Shown here: in pieces, positions 37,783-46,090 of the stretch
Layout of the letters: each line of letters begins with the position of its first letter
Position numbering within the stretch: the first letter of the stretch is position 1
DNA from: CAWCDJ01 sp963836015
GTDB taxonomy: Bacteria > Acidobacteriota > Terriglobia > Bryobacterales > Bryobacteraceae
Direction of reading: 5' to 3'
DNA: 64,000 bases
Assembly (NCBI GenBank): GCA_963836015.1
Contig: CAWIIF010000013.1
Location: 1-64,000, forward strand
Position numbers and translations under genes: made by a program
Notes under the pieces: model-generated
What the model was told of the DNA's origin: nothing
The model's database searches: none
The model's input: the letters and a program-made list of their open reading frames with translations, nothing else

Positions 37783-40700
37783 TCAGAAGACCAGGTGCAG
37801 GCCGAGCTGCGTATTGCGCGGCTCGCCAAAGCCCAGGCCGGGAGCCGAGCCGGCGTTCCGCGTGGATGTGATCTGGCCGAAACTACCCGAAGAAAAGGTA
37901 GTGCTCGGGTTCGCGTAGTTCGCGCGGTTGAGCAGGTTAAAGATCTCGAGGCGGAACTCGGCCGAAATCCGCTCGGTGATGGAAGTCTTCTTGAATACCG
38001 AGAAATCCACCGATCCGAAGCCCGGCCCGTAGATCGTGTTGCGGCCGATGTTGCCGAACGTGCCCAGAGCCGGATTCGCGAACGCCGCTTTGGTGATGTA
38101 CTGGATAGCCAGCGAGTTGGGGATGGCGCTCGAGAAGCCTGTAAACGGGTCGCCGATGAGGTCCACGCGGTCGCGATTTTCGCCCGTCCCGCTGCGGTTG
38201 GTGCCCGCCAGGATGTTCAAAGGCGAGCCGCCGTGGAAGGTGAACAGCGAGTTCACCTGCCAGCCTCGCGTCAGCCGCGGAGCGAAAGTGGCCGATCTGC
38301 GGCAATTGGTAGCTGAAAAAGCTCGTGACGATCTGGCGGATATCGAACGTGCTCGATCCGCGCTCGTCTCTCAGATCGTAACTGTTGGTCGGGATAGTGT
38401 TGCGGACATCCGACGCATCGTCGATGGCATGTCCCCAGGTGTAATTGAAGGTCCCGGTAAGTCCCCGCCAGAACGCCTGCCGCAACTGCACCTGCAGCGA
38501 GTTGTAGTGCGAGTTCGCGATCGAATTGATCATGTCGATGGCCGCCAGCTGCGGGAACGCCTGAGCGAAAGGCCGGACGCCGCCGATCGGCTGATTGATG
38601 TCCTGCATGATGGCGAGTTTGTGCCCCATGCTGCCCACGTAGCCGGCCTGCAGGATGGTGGATGAGGAGAGCTGCCGCTGGACGTTCAGGTTGAAGTTCT
38701 GCACATAAGGGGTGCGGAAATCCTGGCTCACACCGAAGGCGCCGTACGGCGGCACCGGCCCGGCGCTGCCGAAGACCGGCACTCCGTCCTGAATTACGAC
38801 GTTCTTCGCGTTGATCGTGTAGACCGGGTTGGCTCCGCCGGGATTGGCATGCACGCCCGCTGCTCCGCCGTTCGGCGAGCCGGTATTGGCGACGAAGAAG
38901 TTGAGCGCCGGGACGTCGTAGTAGACTCCCCAGCCGCCGCGAATCACCGTCTTGCCGTCCACCGTGGGCTTGTAGGCGAAGCCGAAGCGCGGCGCGAAAT
39001 TGTTGAAGTCCTTGGGATAGAGGGATGAAATGTCCGATCCCGGCGTGACGAAACCGCGTCCCGGAACGAAGTTCGTGATGCTGTCCTTGTCGTCGTGCAG
39101 CACGCCGTGGTAGGTGTAGCGGACGCCGAAGTTGAGACTCAGCTTGGGCGACACCTGAAATGTGTCGTGCGCCCAATAATCGAACGAATTCTGGTAATAC
39201 AGGCGCTGCAACTGGCCGCGCACAATCACCGCGCCGCTCGAGTTGCTGGGGTAGCCCGCCAGGAAATCGGCCAGGGAGCGCAGATTGCCGCCCAGGGCCG
39301 CATCGGCGGACCAGGGGCCGCGCGTGCCGTCGAATGTGAAACTGCCGCGCTTGTTGGTGTTGTAGAAGACGTCGAGCACGGCGCGGCGGTACTCGCCGCC
39401 GAACTTGAGCTGGTGGCGCCCGTGCGCCCAGGTCAGGTTGTCGGTGATGTGCCCCGTGGTATCGATACGGCCGAGGGGCTGGGTGGCGCCCACATAATCG
39501 AAGCCGCTGATGGTGATCTTCGGCGAGCCGATGAGCGTCGGATCACCCGTCACCCCGGTATTAAGACCGAGGGCCGCGGGGTTGATACCGGTGTTGAAGT
39601 CGTTGAACGTTTGCAGGAAGTAGTTGACCCCGAGGGTCAACTGGTTGACTACGCGCGGGGTGAAGATGGCATTCTCCACGACCGAGAAGTTGTGCATGTG
39701 GCTGGGCGCCACCTGGAAGAAGTCGCGGATGTGCGAGCCGACGTCGGCGGTCTGGGTGCCCGTGCCGCCGAAGTAGCGGGCGGAGATCGAGTGGTTGTCG
39801 CTCAGCCGGTGATCGATCTTGATGATGCCGTTGAAGCTGTTGTAGTCGTTCCGGCCGTTGCTCAAATAGTTGCTGGTGGTGGCGGCGCCGGTGCGGATGG
39901 AAGCCGGCCAGATGGTCAGCAGGTTCAGGGACACCGGGTTGACCGGCACGCCGTACTGCGCGAGCACGCCCTTGGCCTGATTGACCCAGGCGTCGGACGG
40001 AATGGTATCGAGGATCGTGTTATTGGCGATCGAGAGCTGCGATTCGCCATTGACGAAATAGAACGTGCGGTTCTTCTTGACCGGGCCGCCCAGCGAGAAG
40101 CCGAACTGGTTATTGCGGATGACGGCCTTCGGGCTGGTGGCGCTCTGGAACGGCGAGCGGGAAGCGAGCGCCTCGTTGCGATTGAAGTAGTACAGGCTGC
40201 CGTGCAGGTCGTTGGTGCCCGATTTGATCACCAGGTTGATGGACGAGCCGCCGTTGCGGCCCACTTCCGCGCCGGCATTGCTTTGCACCGAAAACTGGTC
40301 GATGGCTTCGATGGGCAGCAGCGTACCCGCGATTCCCGAGACGCCGCCCTGATTGACGGCCGCGGCATTCTGAAACGCGTCGTTGTTGTCGGCGCCGTCG
40401 ATCTGATAGTTGTTCCCGCTGGTGCGCATCCCGTTCACGGAAGTGGTGGAGGGCGAGACGCCCGGCGCCAGCTTGATCATCTGCCGGAAATCGCGGCCGT
40501 TCATCGGCAGGTCCGCCACGGTCTTGGTGTTCACTACGCCGACCAGCGCGGTGGAAGTGGTCTCGAGCGTGACCGCCGTCGCCGACACCTCTACGACCTG
40601 TTGCTGCTGTGCGATCCCCAGTTGGATATTGAGGTTGGTGACCTTCGAAACCGCAACTTCGATGTTATCGACCTTCTTGGCCGCGAACCCCGGATGGGTG

Positions 40701-40930
40701 GCGGTGATCGAATAGGTGCCCACCGGCAGATCCGGAAAAAGGTACTCGCCTGTGGCGCTGGACACGACGGTTCGCGTCAGGCCGGTAGCCGGGCTGTCGA
40801 GTTTGACGGTGGCCTCCGGCAGCGCGGCGCCTGTCGAGTCCGACAGCGTTCCGGAAATGGATCCTCGAAAAGTTTGTGCCGGTGCGGAAATCGAGCACAG
40901 GAACAAAACGGCTACTGCAAATACCTTCAT
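37783..40930 (-). CDS. Oar-like TonB-dependent receptor with carboxypeptidase-regulatory domain; C-terminal frameshift
   Basis: A very large outer-membrane receptor, about 1,048 residues if the frameshift is ignored. It begins at ATG 40930 after a strong GGGGGAGAG site, with a signal peptide (MKVFAVAVLFLCSISAPAQ). A carboxypeptidase-regulatory-like domain follows (FRGSISGTLSDSTGAALPEA), then a plug domain (LPMNGRDFRQMIKLAPGV, NNYQIDGADNNDAFQN) and a long barrel. The reading frame from the ATG runs on to 37937 as nonsense. An extra base at about 38284 separates LPQIGHF from APRLTRGWQVNSLFTFHGGS, after which the true barrel end (GFGEPRNTQLGLHLVF) finishes at 37783. Such receptors import large substrates and are multiplied in Solibacter-type genomes. 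The frameshift may be real or a sequencing error. Confidence 0.88.
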
Positions 40931-40995
40931 TGCTCTCCCCCCAAAGTGATGGATGATTGAACCCCTCACGACACGGTGAAAAGCGTTGGAAGCGG

Positions 40996-41010
40996 CGTAG
41001 CCCCACTACG
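40996..41010. repeat. Short inverted repeat between divergent genes
   Basis: CGTAG and CTACG flank CCCCA, with partial further pairing outside (AAGCGG and GAAGC). It lies between the TonB receptor start and the secreted protein start. It could be an operator, or part of a dispersed palindromic element. Confidence 0.25.
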
Positions 41011-41084
41011 AAGCAGTTTGTTTTTTGAAAGGATACCATAGCCGGCCCGGGTCCATCCGGCGTCTAAACAGACGGATAGCATTC

Positions 41085-43319
41085 ATGCGCACTCTGGTCT
41101 TGGTTTTCGCGGCTTTTATGCTCCCGGCTGCCGCCGCCCAGCCGTGGAGCGGCCTGCGCTCGAAGAATCCGCCAGGTGTTGAAGTCTCGCTGCGGCTGCT
41201 CGATCCCCACGTGTACCGGCAGGGCGAGGTGATCCGGGTGGAGATGAAGTGGCCGGGTTGGGTGCCCGGGCCCGCGCCCCCCGCGGAACAATGGCAGTTC
41301 GCGGGCTTGCTACTCGAACCCGAGCAGGGGTGCGGATCGGTCGCCAAGCCGTGCTTCCTGGACAGCGGCTTGAACAACCGAGACTTCAGCCGCATAATCA
41401 ACGGTCTCAACGGTCCCGTCACCGAGCACAACGACACCGTCCTGAACCGCTGGCTACCTCCACTGGCGCCAGGCCCTTACCGCGCGGCGCTGCTGGCGCG
41501 CTTGCTCCGACGGACCAATGGCGGGCCTTACCTTTATGCGGAACCCGCGCAGTATGCCGTATCCGGCATGGTGGAATTCGAGGTCGTCGCCGCGACTCCC
41601 GAGTGGACCCGGCAGACCATCGCCGCCAGCGTCGGCGCGCTGAAGGGCGCACATCCGGCCACGCAGGAAGCATATGATGCGCGCGACCGGGCGGCACAGC
41701 AACTACGGTTCCTGGACGACCCCGCCGCATGGCAGGCTTCGCTGTCACTGCTGCCGGAAGAGGAGGGAACCTTACTGCAAGGCCTGGAATCCACCCGCCA
41801 GCCGGCGCGAGTATGCGAGCTGATACAAACCCGCATCCCGGCGCCGGAGCAATCGGTCACTTCCCGGTATCTGTGGACCGTGCAACAGGTCTGTGCTCGG
41901 GCCCATCTGCCGCCCCCTCCGGCGCCGAAAGGGCCCGCGCGTCCGTTGGAGGCGCGGATCACCGCGACGCCCCCGCCGGCGGCGGCCGCGTCCCCGATAG
42001 ACCCGGCGATGGAAGCGTATTTGCGGAAGCTGGGGGCGTACCAGGCCGAGTTGGGGGAGAAGTCGGCCGGAGCGCTCGCGGCGAGCCTGCCGCGCAAGCA
42101 GGGAGAAGCGAAGATCACCGCCTTCACGGCGCTGCTCGAATACGTGCAGCAGCACCAGAATCCCGCTCCCGCATGGGTCCCGGCGCTGATCCGCGAGTTC
42201 ACCGGCTGGTGGCCGTCGGCGGCGCCGAATCAGCGTCATCTGCTCGATTTGTTCGCGAACACCATTCAATCGCCCGAGGTCGTGCCGCTGCTCGAATCGG
42301 TCCTCGACCGGTGGAAGCCCGGCGACTATTACGAAGACGTGCATTCGGCGCTCAGCGAGTTGAACCGGATCGACCCGGACAGGGCCCGGGCGCGGATCCT
42401 GGCAGAATTGGGCAAGCCCGAAACGTGGCTCGATGTGCAGCAACTCGAAATGCTGCCGGCAAGCGCCGTGCCGCCCATGGATGACGCGCTGATCGACGCG
42501 CTCGTCGCGGCCCAGCGTCCTCGCGGCTGGAATTCCCCGTTGCGGATGGCGGCCATCGCCAAATACGCCACGCCGCGCGCCGGGCCGCGCATCCGCGCGA
42601 TCTACGAATCGCAGCAGGACGCATGCCAGCCGGAGCTGATGGCGTATTTCGTCCGCGTGGACCCGGCCTACGCCGATCGCGTGTTCCGCAGCCAGCCCTG
42701 GGACCTGCACACGCCGCCCCCGCGCTGCACCGTGCAGTACTTCCAACGGACGCCCCCGCTCGCCATGGGTGCGCCCATCGAGAAGTTCCTGGAAGAGTAC
42801 CTGATGCACAGCGACGTCTTCGTCAAGACCACCGCGGTCCATCAATTGGGGATCTACGGCTCGCCCGCGTCCGCCGCCGCGCTGTGGGACGCGATTCGCT
42901 ACTTCCACGAGTATTGGAAGGGCAAGGGGCCGGAACTCGAGAAGAACGGCGAGGGCGTGCGCCTGGAGGTCGAGCTGCGCAATGCCATCGCGCACGGCCG
43001 GCGCTGGCTCGCGACGGAGGCGGACCTGAAGACCATTCAAGCGCTGTGCATTTCGGGGCAGTGCGAAGGCGAGACGCTCCAGGACCTGGCCGGCTGGCAA
43101 AGGCCCCTGCGCATCGAACTGGCCGGGCCTTCCGGTGGCTGGCGCGCCCGGGTAGCGCAGTATTACGGCATCACGAGCCTCTCCGAGCTGGAAGCGAAGC
43201 TCGCGCTGTTTCCGCCCGGCACCAGGTTCGTTCTGGCCGCCGGCCAGGCGGACGGCCGGGCCGTTGCGGCGCTCGAAGAGTTCGCAAGCAGCCGCGGGCT
43301 CGTGATTTTCGGTCAATGA
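41085..43319 (+). CDS. Large secreted protein of unknown function, 744 aa
   Basis: ATG 41085 opens a protein with a clear signal peptide (MRTLVLVFAAFMLPAAAAQP). A beta-rich N-terminal part (VEVSLRLLDPHVYRQGEVIR, FAGLLLEPEQGCGSVAKPCF) is followed by a helical region of about 400 residues that looks like alpha-solenoid (HEAT-like) repeats (YYEDVHSALSELNRIDPDRA, HQLGIYGSPASAAALWDAIR). I recognise no enzyme motif. The helical repeats suggest a binding scaffold in the periplasm. It is divergent from the TonB receptor and followed by a stem-loop. Confidence 0.75.
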   Translation: MRTLVLVFAAFMLPAAAAQPWSGLRSKNPPGVEVSLRLLDPHVYRQGEVIRVEMKWPGWVPGPAPPAEQWQFAGLLLEPEQGCGSVAKPCFLDSGLNNRDFSRIINGLNGPVTEHNDTVLNRWLPPLAPGPYRAALLARLLRRTNGGPYLYAEPAQYAVSGMVEFEVVAATPEWTRQTIAASVGALKGAHPATQEAYDARDRAAQQLRFLDDPAAWQASLSLLPEEEGTLLQGLESTRQPARVCELIQTRIPAPEQSVTSRYLWTVQQVCARAHLPPPPAPKGPARPLEARITATPPPAAAASPIDPAMEAYLRKLGAYQAELGEKSAGALAASLPRKQGEAKITAFTALLEYVQQHQNPAPAWVPALIREFTGWWPSAAPNQRHLLDLFANTIQSPEVVPLLESVLDRWKPGDYYEDVHSALSELNRIDPDRARARILAELGKPETWLDVQQLEMLPASAVPPMDDALIDALVAAQRPRGWNSPLRMAAIAKYATPRAGPRIRAIYESQQDACQPELMAYFVRVDPAYADRVFRSQPWDLHTPPPRCTVQYFQRTPPLAMGAPIEKFLEEYLMHSDVFVKTTAVHQLGIYGSPASAAALWDAIRYFHEYWKGKGPELEKNGEGVRLEVELRNAIAHGRRWLATEADLKTIQALCISGQCEGETLQDLAGWQRPLRIELAGPSGGWRARVAQYYGITSLSELEAKLALFPPGTRFVLAAGQADGRAVAALEEFASSRGLVIFGQ

Positions 43320-43373
43320 TTGGCGGAGGCCGCTATGAGCGCGAAGGACTTACGCTCCGCAGCCGCCAATCAT
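43316..43373 (+). terminator. Long inverted repeat after the secreted protein gene
   Basis: ATGATTGGCGG (43316-43326) pairs perfectly with CCGCCAATCAT (43363-43373), and inner GAGCG/CGCTC segments can pair as well, giving a branched hairpin. It begins within the stop codon region. It lacks a long T-tract, so it may be a REP-like element that blocks decay or transcription rather than a standard intrinsic terminator. It separates the upstream gene from the microcompartment locus. Confidence 0.45.
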
Positions 43374-43453
43374 TAGGCGAAAAGGGTCGTGCGTTCTGTT
43401 CGTTCGCGTACGAGGAAGTGTGATACGGTAGTCTTTTCACTTTTGGAGGACAA

Positions 43454-43735
43454 ATGGAGGCCCTTGGCCTTATTGAAACAAAGGGATTGGTAGGCGCGAT
43501 CGAAGCTGCCGATGCAATGGTCAAGACCGCCAACGTGGTCCTGACCGGCAAGGAGTTCGTGGGCGCCGGGCTGGTGTGCGTCATGGTTCGCGGCGATGTG
43601 GGTGCGGTGAAAGCCGCAACGGACGCGGGTGCGGCCGCGGCCCGCCGGGTCGGCGAGCTGGTGTCGGTTCACGTCATTCCCCGGCCGCACGAGGAAGTCG
43701 AGAAGGCCCTCCCGACTAGCCTTCTGAAGAAGTAG
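43454..43735 (+). CDS. Bacterial microcompartment hexameric shell protein (BMC-H, EutM/PduA/CcmK type)
   Basis: A 93-residue single BMC domain protein. MEALGLIETKGLVGAIEAAD is the hallmark N-terminus, followed by MVKTANVVLTGKEFVGAGLV and VRGDVGAVKAATDAGAAAA. Such subunits form hexamers that tile the protein shell of a metabolosome; the central pore passes small metabolites. A perfect GGAGGA sits four bases before the ATG, predicting high expression as expected for shell proteins. The aldehyde dehydrogenase follows after four bases. No BMC-P or BMC-T gene is present here, so other shell genes must lie elsewhere if a full compartment is made. Confidence 0.95.
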   Translation: MEALGLIETKGLVGAIEAADAMVKTANVVLTGKEFVGAGLVCVMVRGDVGAVKAATDAGAAAARRVGELVSVHVIPRPHEEVEKALPTSLLKK

Positions 43736-43739
43736 CGCC

Positions 43740-45377
43740 GTGCTCCTGGACAAAGACCTCCTCTCCATCCAGGAGGTTCGCACCAAAGTCGATAAAGCTT
43801 TCGCCGCCTGGCAGAAGTACCGCACTTACTCCCAGGAGCAGGTGGATGCGATCGTGGAGCGAATGGCGGCAGCCGCGCGCGCCAACGCCAAACGTCTCGC
43901 CGAAGAAGCGGTCGAAGAGACCGGCTACGGCAACGCGCCCGACAAATACATCAAGAACCTGCTGTGCTGCGACTGGCTGCCCCGCCGCATGCGGGGCATG
44001 AAGACGATCGGCATTCTGCGCGAAATTCCGGAAGAGCGCATCGTCGAGATCGGCGTGCCGATGGGCGTGGTGGCGGCGATTCTCCCCACCACCAATCCGA
44101 CTTCCACGGCGATTTACAAGACGCTGGTCTCGCTCAAGGCCGGGAACGCCATCGTCATCAGCCCGCACCCGCGCGCGTACCAGTGCACCTGCCATACCGC
44201 CGCCATCCTGTACCAGGCGGCGATCGAAGCGGGCGCGCCCGAGGACATCATCGGCTGTGTGGAAGCTGCGACGATCGAAGGCACCAACGCGCTGATGCGG
44301 CACGAGCGCACCGGAGTGATCCTCTCCACCGGCGGCGCGGGCATTGTGAAGGCCGCCTATTCGAGCGGCAAGCCGGCATTCGGAGTCGGCCCCGGCAACG
44401 TCCCGGTGCTGGTGGATACTTCGGCCGACCTGGATGACGCGATTCCGAAGATCGTCGCGGGCAAATCCTTCGATTACGGCACGGTGTGCTCGAGCGAGCA
44501 GGCCATCGTGGCGGAGACCGGGATGCGCGACCGCATCCTCGCCCTGCTCAAAGCGCAAAAAGCTTACATTTGTAACGACGTTCAGAAGGACGCCCTGGGC
44601 AAACTGCTGATCACGTCCAACTGGACGGTGAACCCGCAGTGCGTGGGGCAGGCGCCGGGGAAGATCGCCAAGATGGCGGGCTTCGAAGTGCCTCCGGACA
44701 CCTCGATTCTGTGCTGCGAAGTGGGCGGAGTGGGCAAGCAGCATCCGCTGTCGGCGGAAAAGCTGTCGCCGGTGCTCTCGCTGTACTTCGTCGCCGATTT
44801 CAATGCCGCCATGGATACGTGCTTCGCGCTGCTCAAGTTCGGCGGCGCGGGCCACACCGCGGCGATTTACGCGAAGGACGACGCCCGGGTGCGCGCCTAC
44901 GCGCTACGCATGCCGGCCAACCGGGTGCTGGTCAATACCCCGGCGCCGCAAGGGTCCACCGGCATCACCACCAACGTCTTCCCGTCGATGACGCTCGGCT
45001 GCGGCGCGATGGCGGGCAACATCACCTCGGACAACGTGGGGCCGCAGCACCTGATCAACATCAAGCGGCTGGCCTACGTGGTCCGCAAGCCGGAAGAGGC
45101 CTTCGAAATGCCGCTCGATTACTACGCGGCGCCTTCCGGGCCGGCGGTTCCGGCCGGGGTCGGCCCCATCGACCGCAATACGGTGATCGCGGCGGTGGAG
45201 CGCTATCTGGCCTCGCGCGGCATCGCGGTAAGCGCCTCGGCGAGCGCCGCGGGCGGACCGGCTTGCTCCTGCGATTCGAAACCGGTGCCGGTGGCGAAAG
45301 CGATGGTAGCCAACGCGGCGGCCGAAGTGGTCGACCGGTTCCTGTCGCGCCGCGGCGGACAGGGCGGGTTCAGTTGA
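43740..45377 (+). CDS. Microcompartment-type CoA-acylating aldehyde dehydrogenase
   Basis: A 545-residue enzyme that oxidises an aldehyde to acyl-CoA with NAD+ and CoA (EutE/PduP/AdhE-N type). It has PMGVVAAILPTTNPTSTAIY, ILSTGGAGIVKAAYSSGKPA, the nucleophile Cys250 in DYGTVCSSEQAIV, and GGAGHTAAIYAKDD. After the catalytic domain (about residue 470) comes a Ser/Ala/Gly linker with CSCDSK and a C-terminal amphipathic helix VAKAMVANAAAEVVDRFL, which looks like an encapsulation peptide targeting the enzyme into the shell. Start is GTG 43740 behind the shell gene. The aldehyde substrate cannot be read; no diol dehydratase or aldolase is nearby. Confidence 0.92.
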   Translation: MLLDKDLLSIQEVRTKVDKAFAAWQKYRTYSQEQVDAIVERMAAAARANAKRLAEEAVEETGYGNAPDKYIKNLLCCDWLPRRMRGMKTIGILREIPEERIVEIGVPMGVVAAILPTTNPTSTAIYKTLVSLKAGNAIVISPHPRAYQCTCHTAAILYQAAIEAGAPEDIIGCVEAATIEGTNALMRHERTGVILSTGGAGIVKAAYSSGKPAFGVGPGNVPVLVDTSADLDDAIPKIVAGKSFDYGTVCSSEQAIVAETGMRDRILALLKAQKAYICNDVQKDALGKLLITSNWTVNPQCVGQAPGKIAKMAGFEVPPDTSILCCEVGGVGKQHPLSAEKLSPVLSLYFVADFNAAMDTCFALLKFGGAGHTAAIYAKDDARVRAYALRMPANRVLVNTPAPQGSTGITTNVFPSMTLGCGAMAGNITSDNVGPQHLINIKRLAYVVRKPEEAFEMPLDYYAAPSGPAVPAGVGPIDRNTVIAAVERYLASRGIAVSASASAAGGPACSCDSKPVPVAKAMVANAAAEVVDRFLSRRGGQGGFS

Positions 45378-45395
45378 CTGGCCGCGGGGTGCCCC

Positions 45396-45581
45396 GTGAG
45401 CCCGGCGCCGACTCCTCCGATGGACCCGCCGGCGAAACCAACGGATTTCGTCTGCGAAGCAGACGTGCGCACAGCCATGCGGGAGAACCGCAAGATCTAT
45501 ATCGGGCCGAAGACGATTGTCACCCCTTCCGCCCGGGACCTCGCCGGCCCCTCTGATATTCTGGTGTTGACGAAGGCCTGA
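45396..45581 (+). CDS. Small microcompartment-linked protein with a TPSARD motif
   Basis: A 61-residue frame from GTG 45396, or 53 residues from ATG 45420. The core VCEADVRTAMRENRKIYIGP then KTIVTPSARDLAGPSDILVL resembles a short module with a T-P-x-A-R-D motif found in several microcompartment-associated proteins (for example EutT-like and related proteins). The similarity is from memory of the motif, not a search. It follows the dehydrogenase by 18 bases, ends 11 bases before the next gene and is probably co-transcribed. It may be an adaptor between enzyme and shell; function is unknown. Confidence 0.5.
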   Translation: MSPAPTPPMDPPAKPTDFVCEADVRTAMRENRKIYIGPKTIVTPSARDLAGPSDILVLTKA

Positions 45582-45592
45582 AGGACCGCAAC

Positions 45593-46087
45593 GTGGATTT
45601 GAACCTGGACACACTGAAACGCGAGATCCTCGAATACCTGGAGACCCACGGTTTCGCCGTCTTCCACGGCAGCCCTGGCGGCCTGGACGGTATCCCCATG
45701 GTCGTGTGGGATGCGGAGCACCATCCCGACTACCGGATGTTTCTGGAAGTCGCAACCAAAACCGGCTGCACGATGATCGTCTTTGCGAGCCGCGAATTCG
45801 AGCCCGGCGACATCGACGACCTTCTGTCGCAGCTCGACGATTGCGAACTGACACGCGACGAGCGCCGCGAATATGAGAGCCGCCTGCGCGAACTGCGCGC
45901 GTTCGAGGGGGTGACCTGCGCCCTCGAGCTGGCCTTCGACCGTGACTCCCGCCTCTACGTCTACGAGGTGCAGCCCGACTGGTATGAGGAGTTCCTGGAA
46001 CTGGAAGACGAGATCTTCGCGCGCGTTACCGACGATGACGAGTTGGACGATAACGACTCTCTCGGCGGCTACTTTTCCAAGAACTGA
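45593..46087 (+). CDS. Conserved acidic hypothetical protein, 164 aa
   Basis: Started by GTG 45593. It begins MDLNLDTLKREILEYLETHG, with an alpha/beta core (MVVWDAEHHPDYRMFLEVAT, GCTMIVFASREFEPGDIDDL), a charged helical middle and an Asp-rich tail (TDDDELDDNDSLGGYF). No membrane segments or known motifs. It is sandwiched between the TPSARD protein and recJ with three bases to the recJ ATG, so it is more likely tied to recJ expression. Function unknown. Confidence 0.65.
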   Translation: MDLNLDTLKREILEYLETHGFAVFHGSPGGLDGIPMVVWDAEHHPDYRMFLEVATKTGCTMIVFASREFEPGDIDDLLSQLDDCELTRDERREYESRLRELRAFEGVTCALELAFDRDSRLYVYEVQPDWYEEFLELEDEIFARVTDDDELDDNDSLGGYFSKN

Positions 46088-46090
46088 CCG

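Noticed and set aside
39095..40960. 621-codon open frame antisense to the TonB receptor
   Set aside because: Same codon-bias artefact; the receptor frame has signal peptide, plug and barrel features.
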